From contig CP044131.1 in assembly GCA_008727115.1 (NCBI GenBank), positions 2,728,001 through 2,792,000 on the forward strand: 64,000 bases of DNA, in the 5' to 3' direction. The notes beneath the pieces are model-generated. The model was given only the letters and a program-made list of their open reading frames with translations, had not been told where the DNA came from and ran no database searches. Source of the stretch: Comamonas testosteroni. Lineage in GTDB: Bacteria > Pseudomonadota > Gammaproteobacteria > Burkholderiales > Burkholderiaceae_C. Below, one piece after another: positions 47,299-56,710 of this stretch (the first letter of the stretch is position 1; each line of letters begins with the position of its first letter). Position numbers and translations under genes: made by a program.

Positions 47299-48426
47299 TC
47301 AGAACCCTTTCAGTTGAGCGTAGCGTTCCCTATGGAAACGAGCATCTCCCAGCAGCAACTGCAAAGTCCGCGCACGCTTGAAGAAAAGGCCGATATCCAG
47401 CTCATCCGTCACACCAATGCCGCCATGCAGCTGCACGGCTTCATTGCACAGCTTCTCGCACAAGTCCGAGGCCTTGGCCTTGGCCAGGCTCACCAGCTCA
47501 GCCACCTGGGTCTCTTTGCCTGCATCAATGGCTTCATGCGCCGCCAGCACACAGCTCTCCAGCAACTCCAGCTCGACATACAAACGCGAGACCCGGTGCT
47601 GCAGCGCCTGAAAAGAGCCGATTTGCACATCGAACTGCACACGCTCCTTGAGATAGGCAACCGTGCGCTCGAATACCTCACGCATCAGGCCCAAGGCTTC
47701 GGAGCTCAAGCAGGCACGTGCACGGTCCAGCACTTCATCGAGCGCCTTCAGCGCCGGCATGTTCACCAGTGCCATTTCGGCAGTCAACGCCACATTCTCA
47801 AAGCGTACCCTGACCATATTTCGGCTGTCGATCATGTGTGTGCGCTGCACGCTGACTCCGCTCGCCTTGGCTGGCACCAGCCACAGACCGGGAGCCCCTT
47901 CGCCAGATGCCGCCAGCACGACAAAAGCATCTGCACCTGCGCCGTCAATCACAAAGAATTTCTCGCCATTCAAGCTCCAGCCTGCACTGTTTTGCACGGC
48001 AATCGTCGCCAGGCGTTCAGGCAGGTGCCGACCTGACTTTTCATCCAGAGCTAGGGCAATGCGTGCCTCACCGCTGGCAAGCAAAGGCAGCCACTTGGCC
48101 TGCTGAGCACTGGAGCCCGCACGAATCAACAATTCAGGGGCCATCACCGCCTGGCTCAACAATGGCTGAGCCGACAGGTTTCGACCAATGGCTTCAAACA
48201 CTGCCCCCATTCCAAGATAGCCAGCGCCCAAACCATCGTGCTCTTCAGGCAGCACGGCAACAGGCCAGCCCATCTCCACCATCTGCTGCCAAAGCCCTTG
48301 ATCAAAGCCCAGCTCCACCTTCTCATCACGCAGACGACGCTGCTGAGCTACAGGTGCCTGTTCAGCCAGAAAGGCCACGGCACTGTCTTTGAGCAATTCC
48401 TGCTCTTGCGACAAAAGCATGGTCAT
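47299..48426 (-). CDS. Acyl-CoA dehydrogenase, probable non-catalytic (beta) subunit
   Basis: 375 residues of the acyl-CoA dehydrogenase fold. The C-terminal AVQLHGGIGVTDELDIGLFFKRA is present, but the following GG(T/S)-x-E-(I/V)-Q segment of FAD-binding subunits is not. This matches one half of the alpha2beta2 heteromeric dehydrogenases of actinobacterial cholesterol side-chain oxidation. Its likely partner is the dehydrogenase encoded at 48586-49779. It overlaps nothing and is followed at 3 bp by the CoA ligase. Confidence 0.8.
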   Translation of the reverse strand: MTMLLSQEQELLKDSAVAFLAEQAPVAQQRRLRDEKVELGFDQGLWQQMVEMGWPVAVLPEEHDGLGAGYLGMGAVFEAIGRNLSAQPLLSQAVMAPELLIRAGSSAQQAKWLPLLASGEARIALALDEKSGRHLPERLATIAVQNSAGWSLNGEKFFVIDGAGADAFVVLAASGEGAPGLWLVPAKASGVSVQRTHMIDSRNMVRVRFENVALTAEMALVNMPALKALDEVLDRARACLSSEALGLMREVFERTVAYLKERVQFDVQIGSFQALQHRVSRLYVELELLESCVLAAHEAIDAGKETQVAELVSLAKAKASDLCEKLCNEAVQLHGGIGVTDELDIGLFFKRARTLQLLLGDARFHRERYAQLKGF

Positions 48427-48495
48427 ATTCTTGTCTCCAATTCATTTCTCTATTTGCAGGCATCGCCTTGCGCCACAACCGCGGGCCCCAACCCT

Positions 48496-48590
48496 GGGAC
48501 GCCGAGCAAGAGCCGCATCGCGGCGAGGGCGTCGTCCCCCTTGCGCTAAACGACAAAGGGGGAAGGCGCGCAGTGCCTCAGGGGGTTAAG
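48496..48590. repeat. Comamonadaceae-type intergenic repeat with hairpin
   Basis: GC-rich intergenic sequence with TCCCCCTT / AAGGGGGA (48535-48542 with 48556-48563) followed by GGCGCGCAGTGCCTCAGGGG. I remember very similar units between genes in Comamonas, Acidovorax and relatives. It occupies most of the only sizeable gap (159 bp) in the side-chain operon and might act as a partial terminator or mRNA-stability element. Confidence 0.6.
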
Positions 48591-49779
48591 GTAACTCCAG
48601 CACCCGCTTGGCAATGATGTTGAGCTGCACCTCAGAGCTGCCTCCGGCAATCGTGTAGCTCTTGGATCGCAGCCACGCCCGGCAAACATCCAGTTCCTCG
48701 GCGCTGAAGTCATCGCCCTCCCACCCCAGACCACGCAGGCCCATGGCCTGCTCCAGCAGCTCGTACTTGGCGACTTCCTGCTCGGTCTGCACCAGCTTCA
48801 TGATGCTGGACGGGCCAGACACATCCTGCCGTGCCAGCGCCTTTTCAGTGACGCGCCGGTGTGTCAGGGCAAAAGCCTGGGCATCCATCAGCACGCTGGC
48901 CAGCTTGTCGCGCAAAACGGGTTCATCGACACGGGCGTCTTCGTCCATCATATAAGGCAGGGCCGTCTTGAGCGCATCGTGCGAAGGAGCGCCGCCTTCC
49001 GTGAACTTCGACATGGCCGCACGCTCATGCTGCAGCAGCTTCTTGGCCAGTGCCCAGCCTTCGCCTTCCTTGCCCACCAGTTGACGCACCGGCACGCGCA
49101 CATCGTCAAAGAACACCTGGCAGAAGCTGGATTTTCCGCTGATCAGCTCAATGGGCTTGACCGTCACACCAGGGCTGTTCATATCAATCAGCAAAAAGCT
49201 GATGCCATCCTGCTTCTTGCCCTCGTTGCTGGTGCGTACCAGCGCATACATCCAGTCGCCCTTGTCGCCATCGGAGGTCCAGATCTTGCCGCCGTTGACG
49301 ATATAGGCTTCGCCCTGCTCGTCCGACACCCTGCGCGCCGAAGTCTTGAGGCTGGCCAAGTCGGAGCCGGCATTGGGCTCCGAGAAGCCCTGGCACCAGC
49401 GTTGCTCGCCACGCATCATGGGCACCAGATGCTCGAGCTTTTGCTCATGCGTGCCCACTTCAAGCAGTACTGGCCCCAGCATCCACACGCCCAGGTTGTA
49501 CTGGGGCTGGCGGCAACCCAGGCGCGCCATCTCAGTTTCCAGAACCCGGGCTTCCTTGGGGGAGAGTCCACCACCGCCATACTCCTTGGGCCAGGAAGGT
49601 GCAAACCAGCCGCGATCGCGCATGCGTTCAAACCACAGCTTTTGATCCTCGTTCAAAAACTGCAGCTTGGAGCTACCCCACACCATCTCTTCGGAGACGA
49701 TAGGCCTGCGCATGCTGGCGGGGCAGTTTTCTTCCAGCCAAGCCGCGACTTCTTGTTTGAATGTTTCCAGTTCCGTCAT
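48586..49779 (-). CDS. Acyl-CoA dehydrogenase, FAD-binding (alpha) subunit
   Basis: 397 residues. WCQGFSEPNAGSDLASLKT is the substrate/FAD loop, and the C-terminal TIAGGSSEVQLNIIAKRVL is the full FAD/adenine-binding end. With the dehydrogenase encoded at 47299-48426 it probably forms one heterotetrameric steroid side-chain dehydrogenase. It is 12 bp after the metallo-hydrolase gene. Confidence 0.83.
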   Translation of the reverse strand: MTELETFKQEVAAWLEENCPASMRRPIVSEEMVWGSSKLQFLNEDQKLWFERMRDRGWFAPSWPKEYGGGGLSPKEARVLETEMARLGCRQPQYNLGVWMLGPVLLEVGTHEQKLEHLVPMMRGEQRWCQGFSEPNAGSDLASLKTSARRVSDEQGEAYIVNGGKIWTSDGDKGDWMYALVRTSNEGKKQDGISFLLIDMNSPGVTVKPIELISGKSSFCQVFFDDVRVPVRQLVGKEGEGWALAKKLLQHERAAMSKFTEGGAPSHDALKTALPYMMDEDARVDEPVLRDKLASVLMDAQAFALTHRRVTEKALARQDVSGPSSIMKLVQTEQEVAKYELLEQAMGLRGLGWEGDDFSAEELDVCRAWLRSKSYTIAGGSSEVQLNIIAKRVLELP

Positions 49780-49791
49780 CGTTCTCTCACT

Positions 49792-50859
49792 TCACGCCAA
49801 CGAAAAATATGCAATTTTGTCTGTGCCGGTCTGGCTGCACAGCTCCCCTGCCTGTTTGAGCATATTTAAGTGCGCAATGGTTTCCCCTAATGCCATCAGG
49901 CGGTCGACCGGGCCGCGCAGCTTGGGGAACATCACCCGCATCAACTCAACCGCCGTAGCCTTGTCAACCTGCTCCAGATGCTCTTTGATCTGAACAAAGG
50001 CATGCTCATGGTGCTCTCGAATCTGATCCAGCCGCTCATGCAAGCCATAGAAAACACCTTGGTGCGAGGGCAGCACCAACGTTTGAGCCGGTAGCTGACG
50101 CAAACGCTGCAAAGACTCCATCCAGTATTTGAGCGGATTGCCCTCTGGCTCTATGGGGCTGACCATCACATTCGAGGTAATGCGCGGCAGTACCTGGTCG
50201 CCTGCGAGCAAGATGCCCTCGGCTTCGTTATAGAGGCAGGCATGCTCAGGGGAGTGCCCTTCCCCCAGCACCACGCGCCATTGCCGCTCACCAATTTGCA
50301 GCACTTCCCCGGGCCGGATGCGCTGATAGTGGCTGGGGTGTCTGGGCATGAACGGGTCTTTGCGCATGGCACCGATCATGGTTTCCAGCTCTTCCTGCAT
50401 CACTCCTGCTCGCGCATAGAAGTCGGCATGTGACTGCGGCAGTGGATCGGGCGGCGGCCCCATCAAAGAACGCAGCATCATGAATTCGCCATACGTCATG
50501 TACAGCGGAACGCCGAAGCGCTCCTGAAGCCACCAGGCCGCACCCGCATGGTCGTAGTGGCAATGAGTGCAGATCACACGGGTCAGTGGCTGACCTGCCA
50601 GCTTTTCCGTAAAGATCTGCTCCCACAGCTCAAAGGTCTTGGGAATACCCAGCCCGGTATCCACCAATGCCCAGCCGTCGCCATCACGCAGCAGGTAGAC
50701 ATTGATATGGTCCAGCGTCATCGGCATGGGCATGCGCAGCCATAACAGGCCGGGCACAATCTCCACATGACTGCCGTCCGGCTTTGGCGGCTCGAACGGA
50801 TAGTTCAGCACATCGGGCGGCTTGATGCGCTCGCGCTCCTTGACCGCTTCCCTATGCAC
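49792..50859 (-). CDS. Metallo-beta-lactamase-fold hydrolase
   Basis: 355 residues. The metal site HxHxDH is in VICTHCHYDHAGAAWW, further His ligands are in GEGHSPEHACLY and LVLPSHQG, and the bridging Asp is in LLAGDQVLP. Such enzymes hydrolyse thioesters, lactones or esters. In this operon a CoA thioesterase or lactonase acting on a side-chain intermediate is likely, but the reaction is unknown. It overlaps the upstream CoA ligase gene by 8 bp. Confidence 0.75.
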   Translation of the reverse strand: MHREAVKERERIKPPDVLNYPFEPPKPDGSHVEIVPGLLWLRMPMPMTLDHINVYLLRDGDGWALVDTGLGIPKTFELWEQIFTEKLAGQPLTRVICTHCHYDHAGAAWWLQERFGVPLYMTYGEFMMLRSLMGPPPDPLPQSHADFYARAGVMQEELETMIGAMRKDPFMPRHPSHYQRIRPGEVLQIGERQWRVVLGEGHSPEHACLYNEAEGILLAGDQVLPRITSNVMVSPIEPEGNPLKYWMESLQRLRQLPAQTLVLPSHQGVFYGLHERLDQIREHHEHAFVQIKEHLEQVDKATAVELMRVMFPKLRGPVDRLMALGETIAHLNMLKQAGELCSQTGTDKIAYFSLA

Positions 50860-52693
50860 GCAAGGCCTCTTCGACGCTTTCTGCTGTCACCGGTACATAG
50901 GTCTGCAGTTTGTCATTGCGCACAAACAGGGGGTCACGGGTCTGCGTGCTGTCATAACCCTGTTTTTGCAGGTCGACCTTGCGCAGCTTGTAGTTGCCCG
51001 TCATGTCGGGGGCATCCATCAGGCGCACAAACAGGGGGGCAGCGTAACGCGGCAGACGCTTGAGCGCCAGACTCCAAAATGCCTTGGAATCAAACTGTGC
51101 CCCTTCCTGCATGACCAGGGCCGCCATGCCTGCGCGGCCTCCATGACCAGGCACCTGAACGCCATAGACAGTCACGGCATCCAGCCCGGGGAAGTCACCC
51201 AGTGCATCGGCCACTTCCATGGTCGAGACGTTCTCGCTCTTCCAGCGGAAGGTGTCGCCAATACGATCCACAAACCAGCAGTACCCATCTTCGTCGCAGC
51301 GCAGCAGGTCGCCAGACGACCACCAGGCATCACCTTCCTGGAAGACATTGCGCAGAATCTTTTTTTCCGTGGCCTCTGCACTGGTATAGCCTTCAAAGCG
51401 GCCCGCCATCACGCCCGGGTACTGCATCAGCATGCCCAGCGCCTCGCCCGGCTCATTCACACCTGCCAGCTGCAAGAAGCCGTTTTCGTCGCGAATGTGC
51501 TCGCCCGTTTCCTGGTCATAGCGCACCAGGCGCAGGTTGGTTTTTTCCCAGAACGGCACACGACCGCAGGAGCCGATACGGTTGTCCACGTTGATGGTGC
51601 TTGCATTGGCTTCCGTGCTGCCCCAGCCCTCAAAGATCTGGAAGTTGCTGCCAAAGCGCTCGGACCACTGCTGCCATATCTCCTGGGTCATGCCCGTGCC
51701 AGACATCTTGCGCAGCGTGTGCTGGCGATCATTGGCCGCGGGCTCGGCGCTCAGCAAAAAGCGGCAAATTTCGCCCACATACTGGCAAAACGTGATGCCA
51801 TAGCGGCGTACATCGGCCCAGAACTCGCTGCGGCTGAATTTGCGTCGCACCACCACACTGGCACCGGCGCACAAGGCGGTCCCCGTCGCAGACATGGACG
51901 CTGCAGCGTGGTACATGGGCAGGAAGCAGTAGAAGCGATCGTCCTGACTGATCTCCCACAGCACCTGCATGGATTCGCCAGACATCAGCCAGCGCGCATG
52001 GCTGACCACCGCTGCCTTGGGCAGTCCAGTCGTTCCTGACGTGAAGATGTACTGGGCTGTATCTCCGCCCACAACCCCTTCACGCCATTCGGAAGGGCCG
52101 TTGCTGGTATCCAGGTCTGCGGACAGCTGCTCCAGACTGGGGCCAAACTGCGCCAGCACGGCGGGATCCGCAGGGCGCTCCGCATCGGGCCAGTGCATAT
52201 AAGTCAGCGCTGGCAGCTCCTGCGTTGCGGCATACAGCGATGCGCACTCTTCGCCCACCACCACAAACTTGGCATTCGTCACATTCAGGCTATGCACCAG
52301 CGGCTTACCCTGAATGTAGGTATTCATAAAGGCTGCAATGGCGCCCAGCTTGTTGATCGCCAGCCAGACAAAAAAGAAGGCGGCCCGGTTCTCCAGCGAC
52401 ATGGCGACAACATCACCTTTGCGCACCCCCTGAGCCTGCAAGGCACGCGCCACCTGATTGGCACGCCCGTTGAGCTGGCCATAGGTGTACGTGCTATCGC
52501 CTTCCAGCAGAAAGGGGCGGTCAACGAGTCGCTGCGCGCTTTCTTCAAAGCGATCTGCGATCGTGTCTGGATTGTTGGCCATGTACTTCATGGCAACAGC
52601 GCTGCGACCGTCCAGCTTGCGCTGGGTTTCTTCACGCGAGACCAGCTGCACTTTGGGTGCGGCGGCCTCGCGTGTCATCGTAGCTGTGGTCAT
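50852..52693 (-). CDS. Very-long-chain/steroid acyl-CoA synthetase (FATP-like)
   Basis: 613 residues. IFTSGTTGLPKAAVVSHARW is the ATP motif, FEGWGSTEAN the adenylate motif, and DRIGDTFRWKSENVST the hinge region typical of the FATP/FadD17-type group. The subgroup activates long or polycyclic acids. With the igr-like genes upstream it probably activates the steroid side-chain acid at one of the two rounds. The start is ATG 52693 (MTTATMTREAAAP). Confidence 0.83.
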   Translation of the reverse strand: MTTATMTREAAAPKVQLVSREETQRKLDGRSAVAMKYMANNPDTIADRFEESAQRLVDRPFLLEGDSTYTYGQLNGRANQVARALQAQGVRKGDVVAMSLENRAAFFFVWLAINKLGAIAAFMNTYIQGKPLVHSLNVTNAKFVVVGEECASLYAATQELPALTYMHWPDAERPADPAVLAQFGPSLEQLSADLDTSNGPSEWREGVVGGDTAQYIFTSGTTGLPKAAVVSHARWLMSGESMQVLWEISQDDRFYCFLPMYHAAASMSATGTALCAGASVVVRRKFSRSEFWADVRRYGITFCQYVGEICRFLLSAEPAANDRQHTLRKMSGTGMTQEIWQQWSERFGSNFQIFEGWGSTEANASTINVDNRIGSCGRVPFWEKTNLRLVRYDQETGEHIRDENGFLQLAGVNEPGEALGMLMQYPGVMAGRFEGYTSAEATEKKILRNVFQEGDAWWSSGDLLRCDEDGYCWFVDRIGDTFRWKSENVSTMEVADALGDFPGLDAVTVYGVQVPGHGGRAGMAALVMQEGAQFDSKAFWSLALKRLPRYAAPLFVRLMDAPDMTGNYKLRKVDLQKQGYDSTQTRDPLFVRNDKLQTYVPVTAESVEEALRA

Positions 52694-52753
52694 CCCTGTC
52701 TCCTTGTTTCTTGTCTTTGCCGGGATCGGCCAAACGTCATTGCATTCAAATAA

Positions 52754-53935
52754 TCAGCGCTGTGCTCTTGGCATGCCCAGGCCGAATTGCGCGATCAGCT
52801 CACGCTGAATTTCATTGGTGCCACCACCAAAGGTATTCACCGTCGCTGCGCGCACTTCAAACTCCAGCTCTCCCATGAGGAAGGCTGCGGCCGAATCACC
52901 ACGCACCAAAGAGCTGCTGCCAACGATGTCCATCAGTCGGTGCAACACTTCGATCACGCCTTCGGAGCCATAGACCTTGGTAGCCGATGCCAGACTGACG
53001 TCCATGGTTCCGGCCTCCAGCCCTGCCGCAATGCGGAAGTTGGTCAGGCGCATGGCTTCAATACGCGCATAGCATTCCGCCAGGCTCTGACGCACCCAGG
53101 CTTGATCAACGGCACGGCGACCGTTCTCATCCTTGGCCTTGGCCCACTGCAGCACCTGGGTGAAAGGCGCAAACACCTTGTCAGACCAGGCACCCAGACC
53201 CAGACGCTCATGGTTGAGCTGCGAGGTGATCAGGCGCCAGCCACCGTTGAGCTGGCCGATCAGGCGCGTGGCAGGCACTTCCACGTTGTCGTAGTACGTT
53301 GCAGCGGTATAGCTGCCCACGGTCTCGATCAGCGTGTGCGAGAAGCCCTTGGCCTTGGTGTCCAGCACCATGATGGAGATGCCCTTGTGGCGAGCCAGCT
53401 CCTGGCTGGTACGCGCAGCCAGCCACACATAGTCAGCCGCTTCGATGCCCGAGGTCCAGAGCTTCTGGCCGTTGACCACAAAGTGGCCGCTCTCCAGGTC
53501 GCCCTTGAGCTCGGCCTGCGTCTTGAGCACAGCCAGGTCAGAGCCTGCACCGGGCTCGGAGTAACCAATGGCGAAAATGATGTCGCCTGTGGCCATGCCG
53601 GGCAGGAACTCCTTCTTCTGCGCTTCCGTACCATGCTCCATCAGCGCAGGGCCGACGGTGCTGATGGTCACGAAAGGCAGTGGAGCACCGGCAATATTGG
53701 CCTCCTCAAAGAAGATCAGCTGCTCGGTCGCCGACAGGCCCTGGCCGCCATACTCCTTGGGCCAGCCGATGGCCAGCCAGCCATCACGCCCCATCTTGCG
53801 GATGGTGTCGCGAAACTCATCACCGCCTTCGGCACCGCGCATGCGGGCTTTCAGCTCGGGAGTCATCAGCGTCTGGAAGTAGTCACGGCACTTCAGGCGA
53901 AGTGCGTGCTGCTCAGGGGTCAAATCAATAAACAT
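52754..53935 (-). CDS. Acyl-CoA dehydrogenase, FAD-binding subunit (ChsE1-like)
   Basis: 393 residues. IGYSEPGAGSDLAVLKT and the C-terminal NTFGGGTNEIQRELIAQFGLG identify the complete FAD-binding type. It pairs with the dehydrogenase encoded at 55588-56694, which lacks this end. In Mycobacterium the equivalent ChsE1-ChsE2 heterotetramer dehydrogenates the three-carbon steroid side chain. It is 17 bp after the thiolase-like gene. Confidence 0.83.
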   Translation of the reverse strand: MFIDLTPEQHALRLKCRDYFQTLMTPELKARMRGAEGGDEFRDTIRKMGRDGWLAIGWPKEYGGQGLSATEQLIFFEEANIAGAPLPFVTISTVGPALMEHGTEAQKKEFLPGMATGDIIFAIGYSEPGAGSDLAVLKTQAELKGDLESGHFVVNGQKLWTSGIEAADYVWLAARTSQELARHKGISIMVLDTKAKGFSHTLIETVGSYTAATYYDNVEVPATRLIGQLNGGWRLITSQLNHERLGLGAWSDKVFAPFTQVLQWAKAKDENGRRAVDQAWVRQSLAECYARIEAMRLTNFRIAAGLEAGTMDVSLASATKVYGSEGVIEVLHRLMDIVGSSSLVRGDSAAAFLMGELEFEVRAATVNTFGGGTNEIQRELIAQFGLGMPRAQR

Positions 53936-53951
53936 GGTCTGCCCCCTTCGC

Positions 53952-55133
53952 TCAGGCGCGATCGCCCAGAATCAGGCCGCTGGTGGGTACGCCCGTACCG
54001 GCTGTCACCACCACGTTGCTCACGTTGCTGACCTGATTGGCCGCGCTGCCGCGCACCTGGCGCACGCCTTCGGCAATACCGTTCATGCCGTGGATATAGG
54101 CTTCGCCCAGCTGACCACCGTGGGTATTGACAGGCAGACGACCGCCACGTGCATGCATACCGGCACGCACAAATTCCTTGGCCTCACCACGCTTGCAGAA
54201 GCCGAACTCCTCGAGCTGGGTCATGACAAACGGTGTGAAGTGGTCATACAGCACCGCAGTCTGAATGTCGTCGGGCGTCAGGCCGCTTTGCTTCCACAGC
54301 TGGTTGGCCACATGACCCATTTCAGGCAGGTCGGTGATGTCGTCACGGTAGAACGAAGTCATCGATTGCTGACCTTCGCTCATGCCCTGGGCTGCGCCCT
54401 TGATGTACACAGGCTTGGCCTTCAGGTCCTTGGCGCGGTCGCTGGAGGTGATGACCATGGCCACGGCACCGTCAGACTCCTGGCAGCAGTCCAGCAGGTG
54501 CAGCGGATCGGCAATCCACTTGCTCTTCTGGTGATCTTCCAGCGTGATGGGCTTGCCGTAGAAGAATGCAGCAGGATTGGTCGCCGCAAAGTCACGCACA
54601 GCAACGGCTACACGGCCAAAGTCTTCGCTGGTAGCGCCCGTGGCATGCATGTAACGACGGGCAAACATGCCCACCCATGCCGCAGGCGTGTGGAAGCCAT
54701 AAGGCATGTACCAGCCGTAGTTCACGCTGTCAAAGAAAGGCTTGTCGCCAAATTGATAGTCGCCAGTGCCAAAGCGGTACCAGCTGCGCTCGTTCATGGC
54801 GCGATAGACCACCACGGTCTTGGCAATGCCCGTGGCCACGGCCATGGCCGCGTGCAGCACGGGCGCGCAGGCAGCGCCGCCGCCGTGAGGCACTTGGGAG
54901 AAAAAGCTCACCTTGCGCGAACCCAGCAGGCGGGCGATTTCGTACTCGGGCACCTTGTCCATGGTGTACGAGGAAAAGCCATCCACTTCTTTGGGATCGA
55001 TGCCCGCATCTTCCAGGGCTGCCAGCGTGGCTTCCATGGCCAGACGCAGTTCGGTGCGACCGGAGTTCTTGGAAAATTCTGTAGCGCCCAGACCCACAAT
55101 GGCTGCGCGGCCGGAAATATTCATATCGTTCAC
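53952..55133 (-). CDS. Thiolase-like steroid side-chain aldolase (Ltp2-like)
   Basis: 393 residues of the thiolase fold. The active-site region reads PHGGGAACAPVLHAA; the nucleophile position after GG is Ala, with a Cys two residues on, so classic thiolysis is unlikely. Ltp2 of Mycobacterium, encoded with ChsH1, ChsH2 and ChsE1/E2, is a retro-aldolase that releases propanoyl-CoA and the 17-ketosteroid. The same set of genes surrounds this one. Other family motifs are VNTHGGQLGEAY and VVTAGTGVPTSGLILG. Confidence 0.8.
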   Translation of the reverse strand: MNDMNISGRAAIVGLGATEFSKNSGRTELRLAMEATLAALEDAGIDPKEVDGFSSYTMDKVPEYEIARLLGSRKVSFFSQVPHGGGAACAPVLHAAMAVATGIAKTVVVYRAMNERSWYRFGTGDYQFGDKPFFDSVNYGWYMPYGFHTPAAWVGMFARRYMHATGATSEDFGRVAVAVRDFAATNPAAFFYGKPITLEDHQKSKWIADPLHLLDCCQESDGAVAMVITSSDRAKDLKAKPVYIKGAAQGMSEGQQSMTSFYRDDITDLPEMGHVANQLWKQSGLTPDDIQTAVLYDHFTPFVMTQLEEFGFCKRGEAKEFVRAGMHARGGRLPVNTHGGQLGEAYIHGMNGIAEGVRQVRGSAANQVSNVSNVVVTAGTGVPTSGLILGDRA

Positions 55134-55155
55134 AGGAATGTCTCCGCTTCTTGTT

Positions 55156-55572
55156 TTAAGACAGCGCCACTTGCACAGTGCCGCTGACGTGAGAACCCAT
55201 GGAGTTGGTTCCCTTCAAAGTGATTTGCACGCTGCGCGTGGCATCGTTCTTCTCGGTCACGGAGCCGGTGAACTTCATGGTGTCACCGGGGTAGTTGGGG
55301 GCACCCAGACGAATCTTCAGATCCATCAGGCGTGCCTCCGGGCCGGCCCAGCCTTCGACAAAGCTCTGCACCAGACCATTGGTGGTCAGGATGTTCATGA
55401 AGATATGGGGAGAGCCCAGCTCACGCGCCGCATCGCGGTCGTGGTGACCGGGGAAGTAGTCACGCGTCGCAATCGCGCCACCGGCAATCAGGGGCACGGT
55501 GATGGGCACGCTGACAGCCTGCAGTTCGTCACCGACGTTGACCGATTCAAAGCGAATGTTTTGGTTAGCCAT
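55156..55572 (-). CDS. MaoC-like hydratase subunit (ChsH1-like)
   Basis: 138-residue single hot-dog domain. RDYFPGHHDRDAAREL contains the His/Asp pair of the MaoC-type active site, followed by FMNILTTNGLVQSFVEGW. In Mycobacterium the small ChsH1 combines with the MaoC domain of ChsH2 to hydrate the steroid enoyl-CoA; the ChsH2 counterpart is the gene at 56711-57667. It lies 22 bp upstream of the aldolase gene and 15 bp after the dehydrogenase gene. Confidence 0.82.
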   Translation of the reverse strand: MANQNIRFESVNVGDELQAVSVPITVPLIAGGAIATRDYFPGHHDRDAARELGSPHIFMNILTTNGLVQSFVEGWAGPEARLMDLKIRLGAPNYPGDTMKFTGSVTEKNDATRSVQITLKGTNSMGSHVSGTVQVALS

Positions 55573-55587
55573 GATGTGTGTATTCCT

Positions 55588-56694
55588 TTAGCGGTCTTCG
55601 GGCAGGTCGTACTTCCAGCCGAGGTTGTCGTTATCAGCCAGCCACTGGCCCAGTGCCTCAAGGTGGTAGCTCGCACCACCGAACTCGGCTGCCAGTGCAC
55701 GGCTCCAGAACATGTAGCGGTGGATGTGATAGGTCACGTCCACGCCCATGCCGCCATGCAGGTGCTGCGCCATGCGCCCGACCTTCAGGCCCAGCTCGTT
55801 GGACTGGGCGCGTACTGCGTGGGCTTGCGGCACGCAAGGCAGCCCGGCATCCAGACGCCACACCAGCTGGCACAGTGCGCTGCGCTGGGCTTGCATGAGG
55901 ATGTAGCCGTCGGCCATCTGGCCTTGCGCCAGCTGAAAGCTGCCAATGGGGCGATCGAACTGCTTGCGCTCGGTCACGTACTCCACCGTACGGCGCAGCT
56001 GCTCCTGGGTCACGCCTTGCTGCAGGCTGGCCATGCAGGCAATCGCCTGCTCGCTCACCCAGTCCAGTGCACGGCCGCCCAGCACATCCAGCACCGGTGT
56101 CTGGTTGAACGCAATGTCGGCCACGCCGCAGTAGTCCTGGCGCATGCCCTCGGTACGCTGCACACCGTCAGCCTGCAGATTGACCAGCACCAGCTTCAGC
56201 GCGCCGCTATCCGTCTGTGCAGCCACCAGGGCCACAGAGGCCTGAGCACCCAGAGCCACGGCATTGAGCTTGCCCGTCAGCACATTGCCCTGCAGCTTGA
56301 GGCCGGGGCCACGGCTGGCCACCACGCTCTCCAGCGACAACGCAATCAGCTCGCCTTCCATGGCGGACTGCACCACGGCATCCACGCCTTCGCCAAACTG
56401 GGCCAGAGCGGCTGCTGCCACCTGCTGCTGCCACAGCGGCACCTGTGCCAGTGCACGGCCTTGCTGCTCCAGCACGGCCAGCAGCTCGGTCGCCCCCAGG
56501 CCCAGGCCACCAGCGGACTCCGGCACCAAAATGCTGTGCAGGCCTGCTGCCACGCATTGCTGCCACAAGTCCTGCATATAAGGTTGACCCGAGGTGTCGT
56601 GCTCGCGCAGCTTCTCGTCCGTGCAGTAGTCGGCAAACAGGCTTTGCGCCATGTCGGCAAACGCACGCTGGTCTTCACTGAGTTGAAAGTCCAT
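55588..56694 (-). CDS. Acyl-CoA dehydrogenase, FAD-poor subunit (ChsE2-like)
   Basis: 368 residues. The dehydrogenase fold is clear (LVPESAGGLGLGATELLAVLEQ near 75-95; MAQHLHGGMGVDVTYHIHRYMF near 320), but the final GG-(T/S)-x-E-(I/V)-Q segment is absent. It therefore most likely forms a mixed tetramer with the product of 52754-53935. It is 16 bp downstream of the MaoC-DUF35 gene. Confidence 0.8.
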   Translation of the reverse strand: MDFQLSEDQRAFADMAQSLFADYCTDEKLREHDTSGQPYMQDLWQQCVAAGLHSILVPESAGGLGLGATELLAVLEQQGRALAQVPLWQQQVAAAALAQFGEGVDAVVQSAMEGELIALSLESVVASRGPGLKLQGNVLTGKLNAVALGAQASVALVAAQTDSGALKLVLVNLQADGVQRTEGMRQDYCGVADIAFNQTPVLDVLGGRALDWVSEQAIACMASLQQGVTQEQLRRTVEYVTERKQFDRPIGSFQLAQGQMADGYILMQAQRSALCQLVWRLDAGLPCVPQAHAVRAQSNELGLKVGRMAQHLHGGMGVDVTYHIHRYMFWSRALAAEFGGASYHLEALGQWLADNDNLGWKYDLPEDR

Positions 56695-56710
56695 GACTTT
56701 TCTCCCTCAA

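Noticed and set aside
47299..56694. The four acyl-CoA dehydrogenases as ordinary fatty acid beta-oxidation enzymes
   Set aside because: Two of them lack the FAD-binding C-terminal end, which fits heteromeric steroid dehydrogenases, and they are interleaved with ChsH1/ChsH2/Ltp2-like genes.
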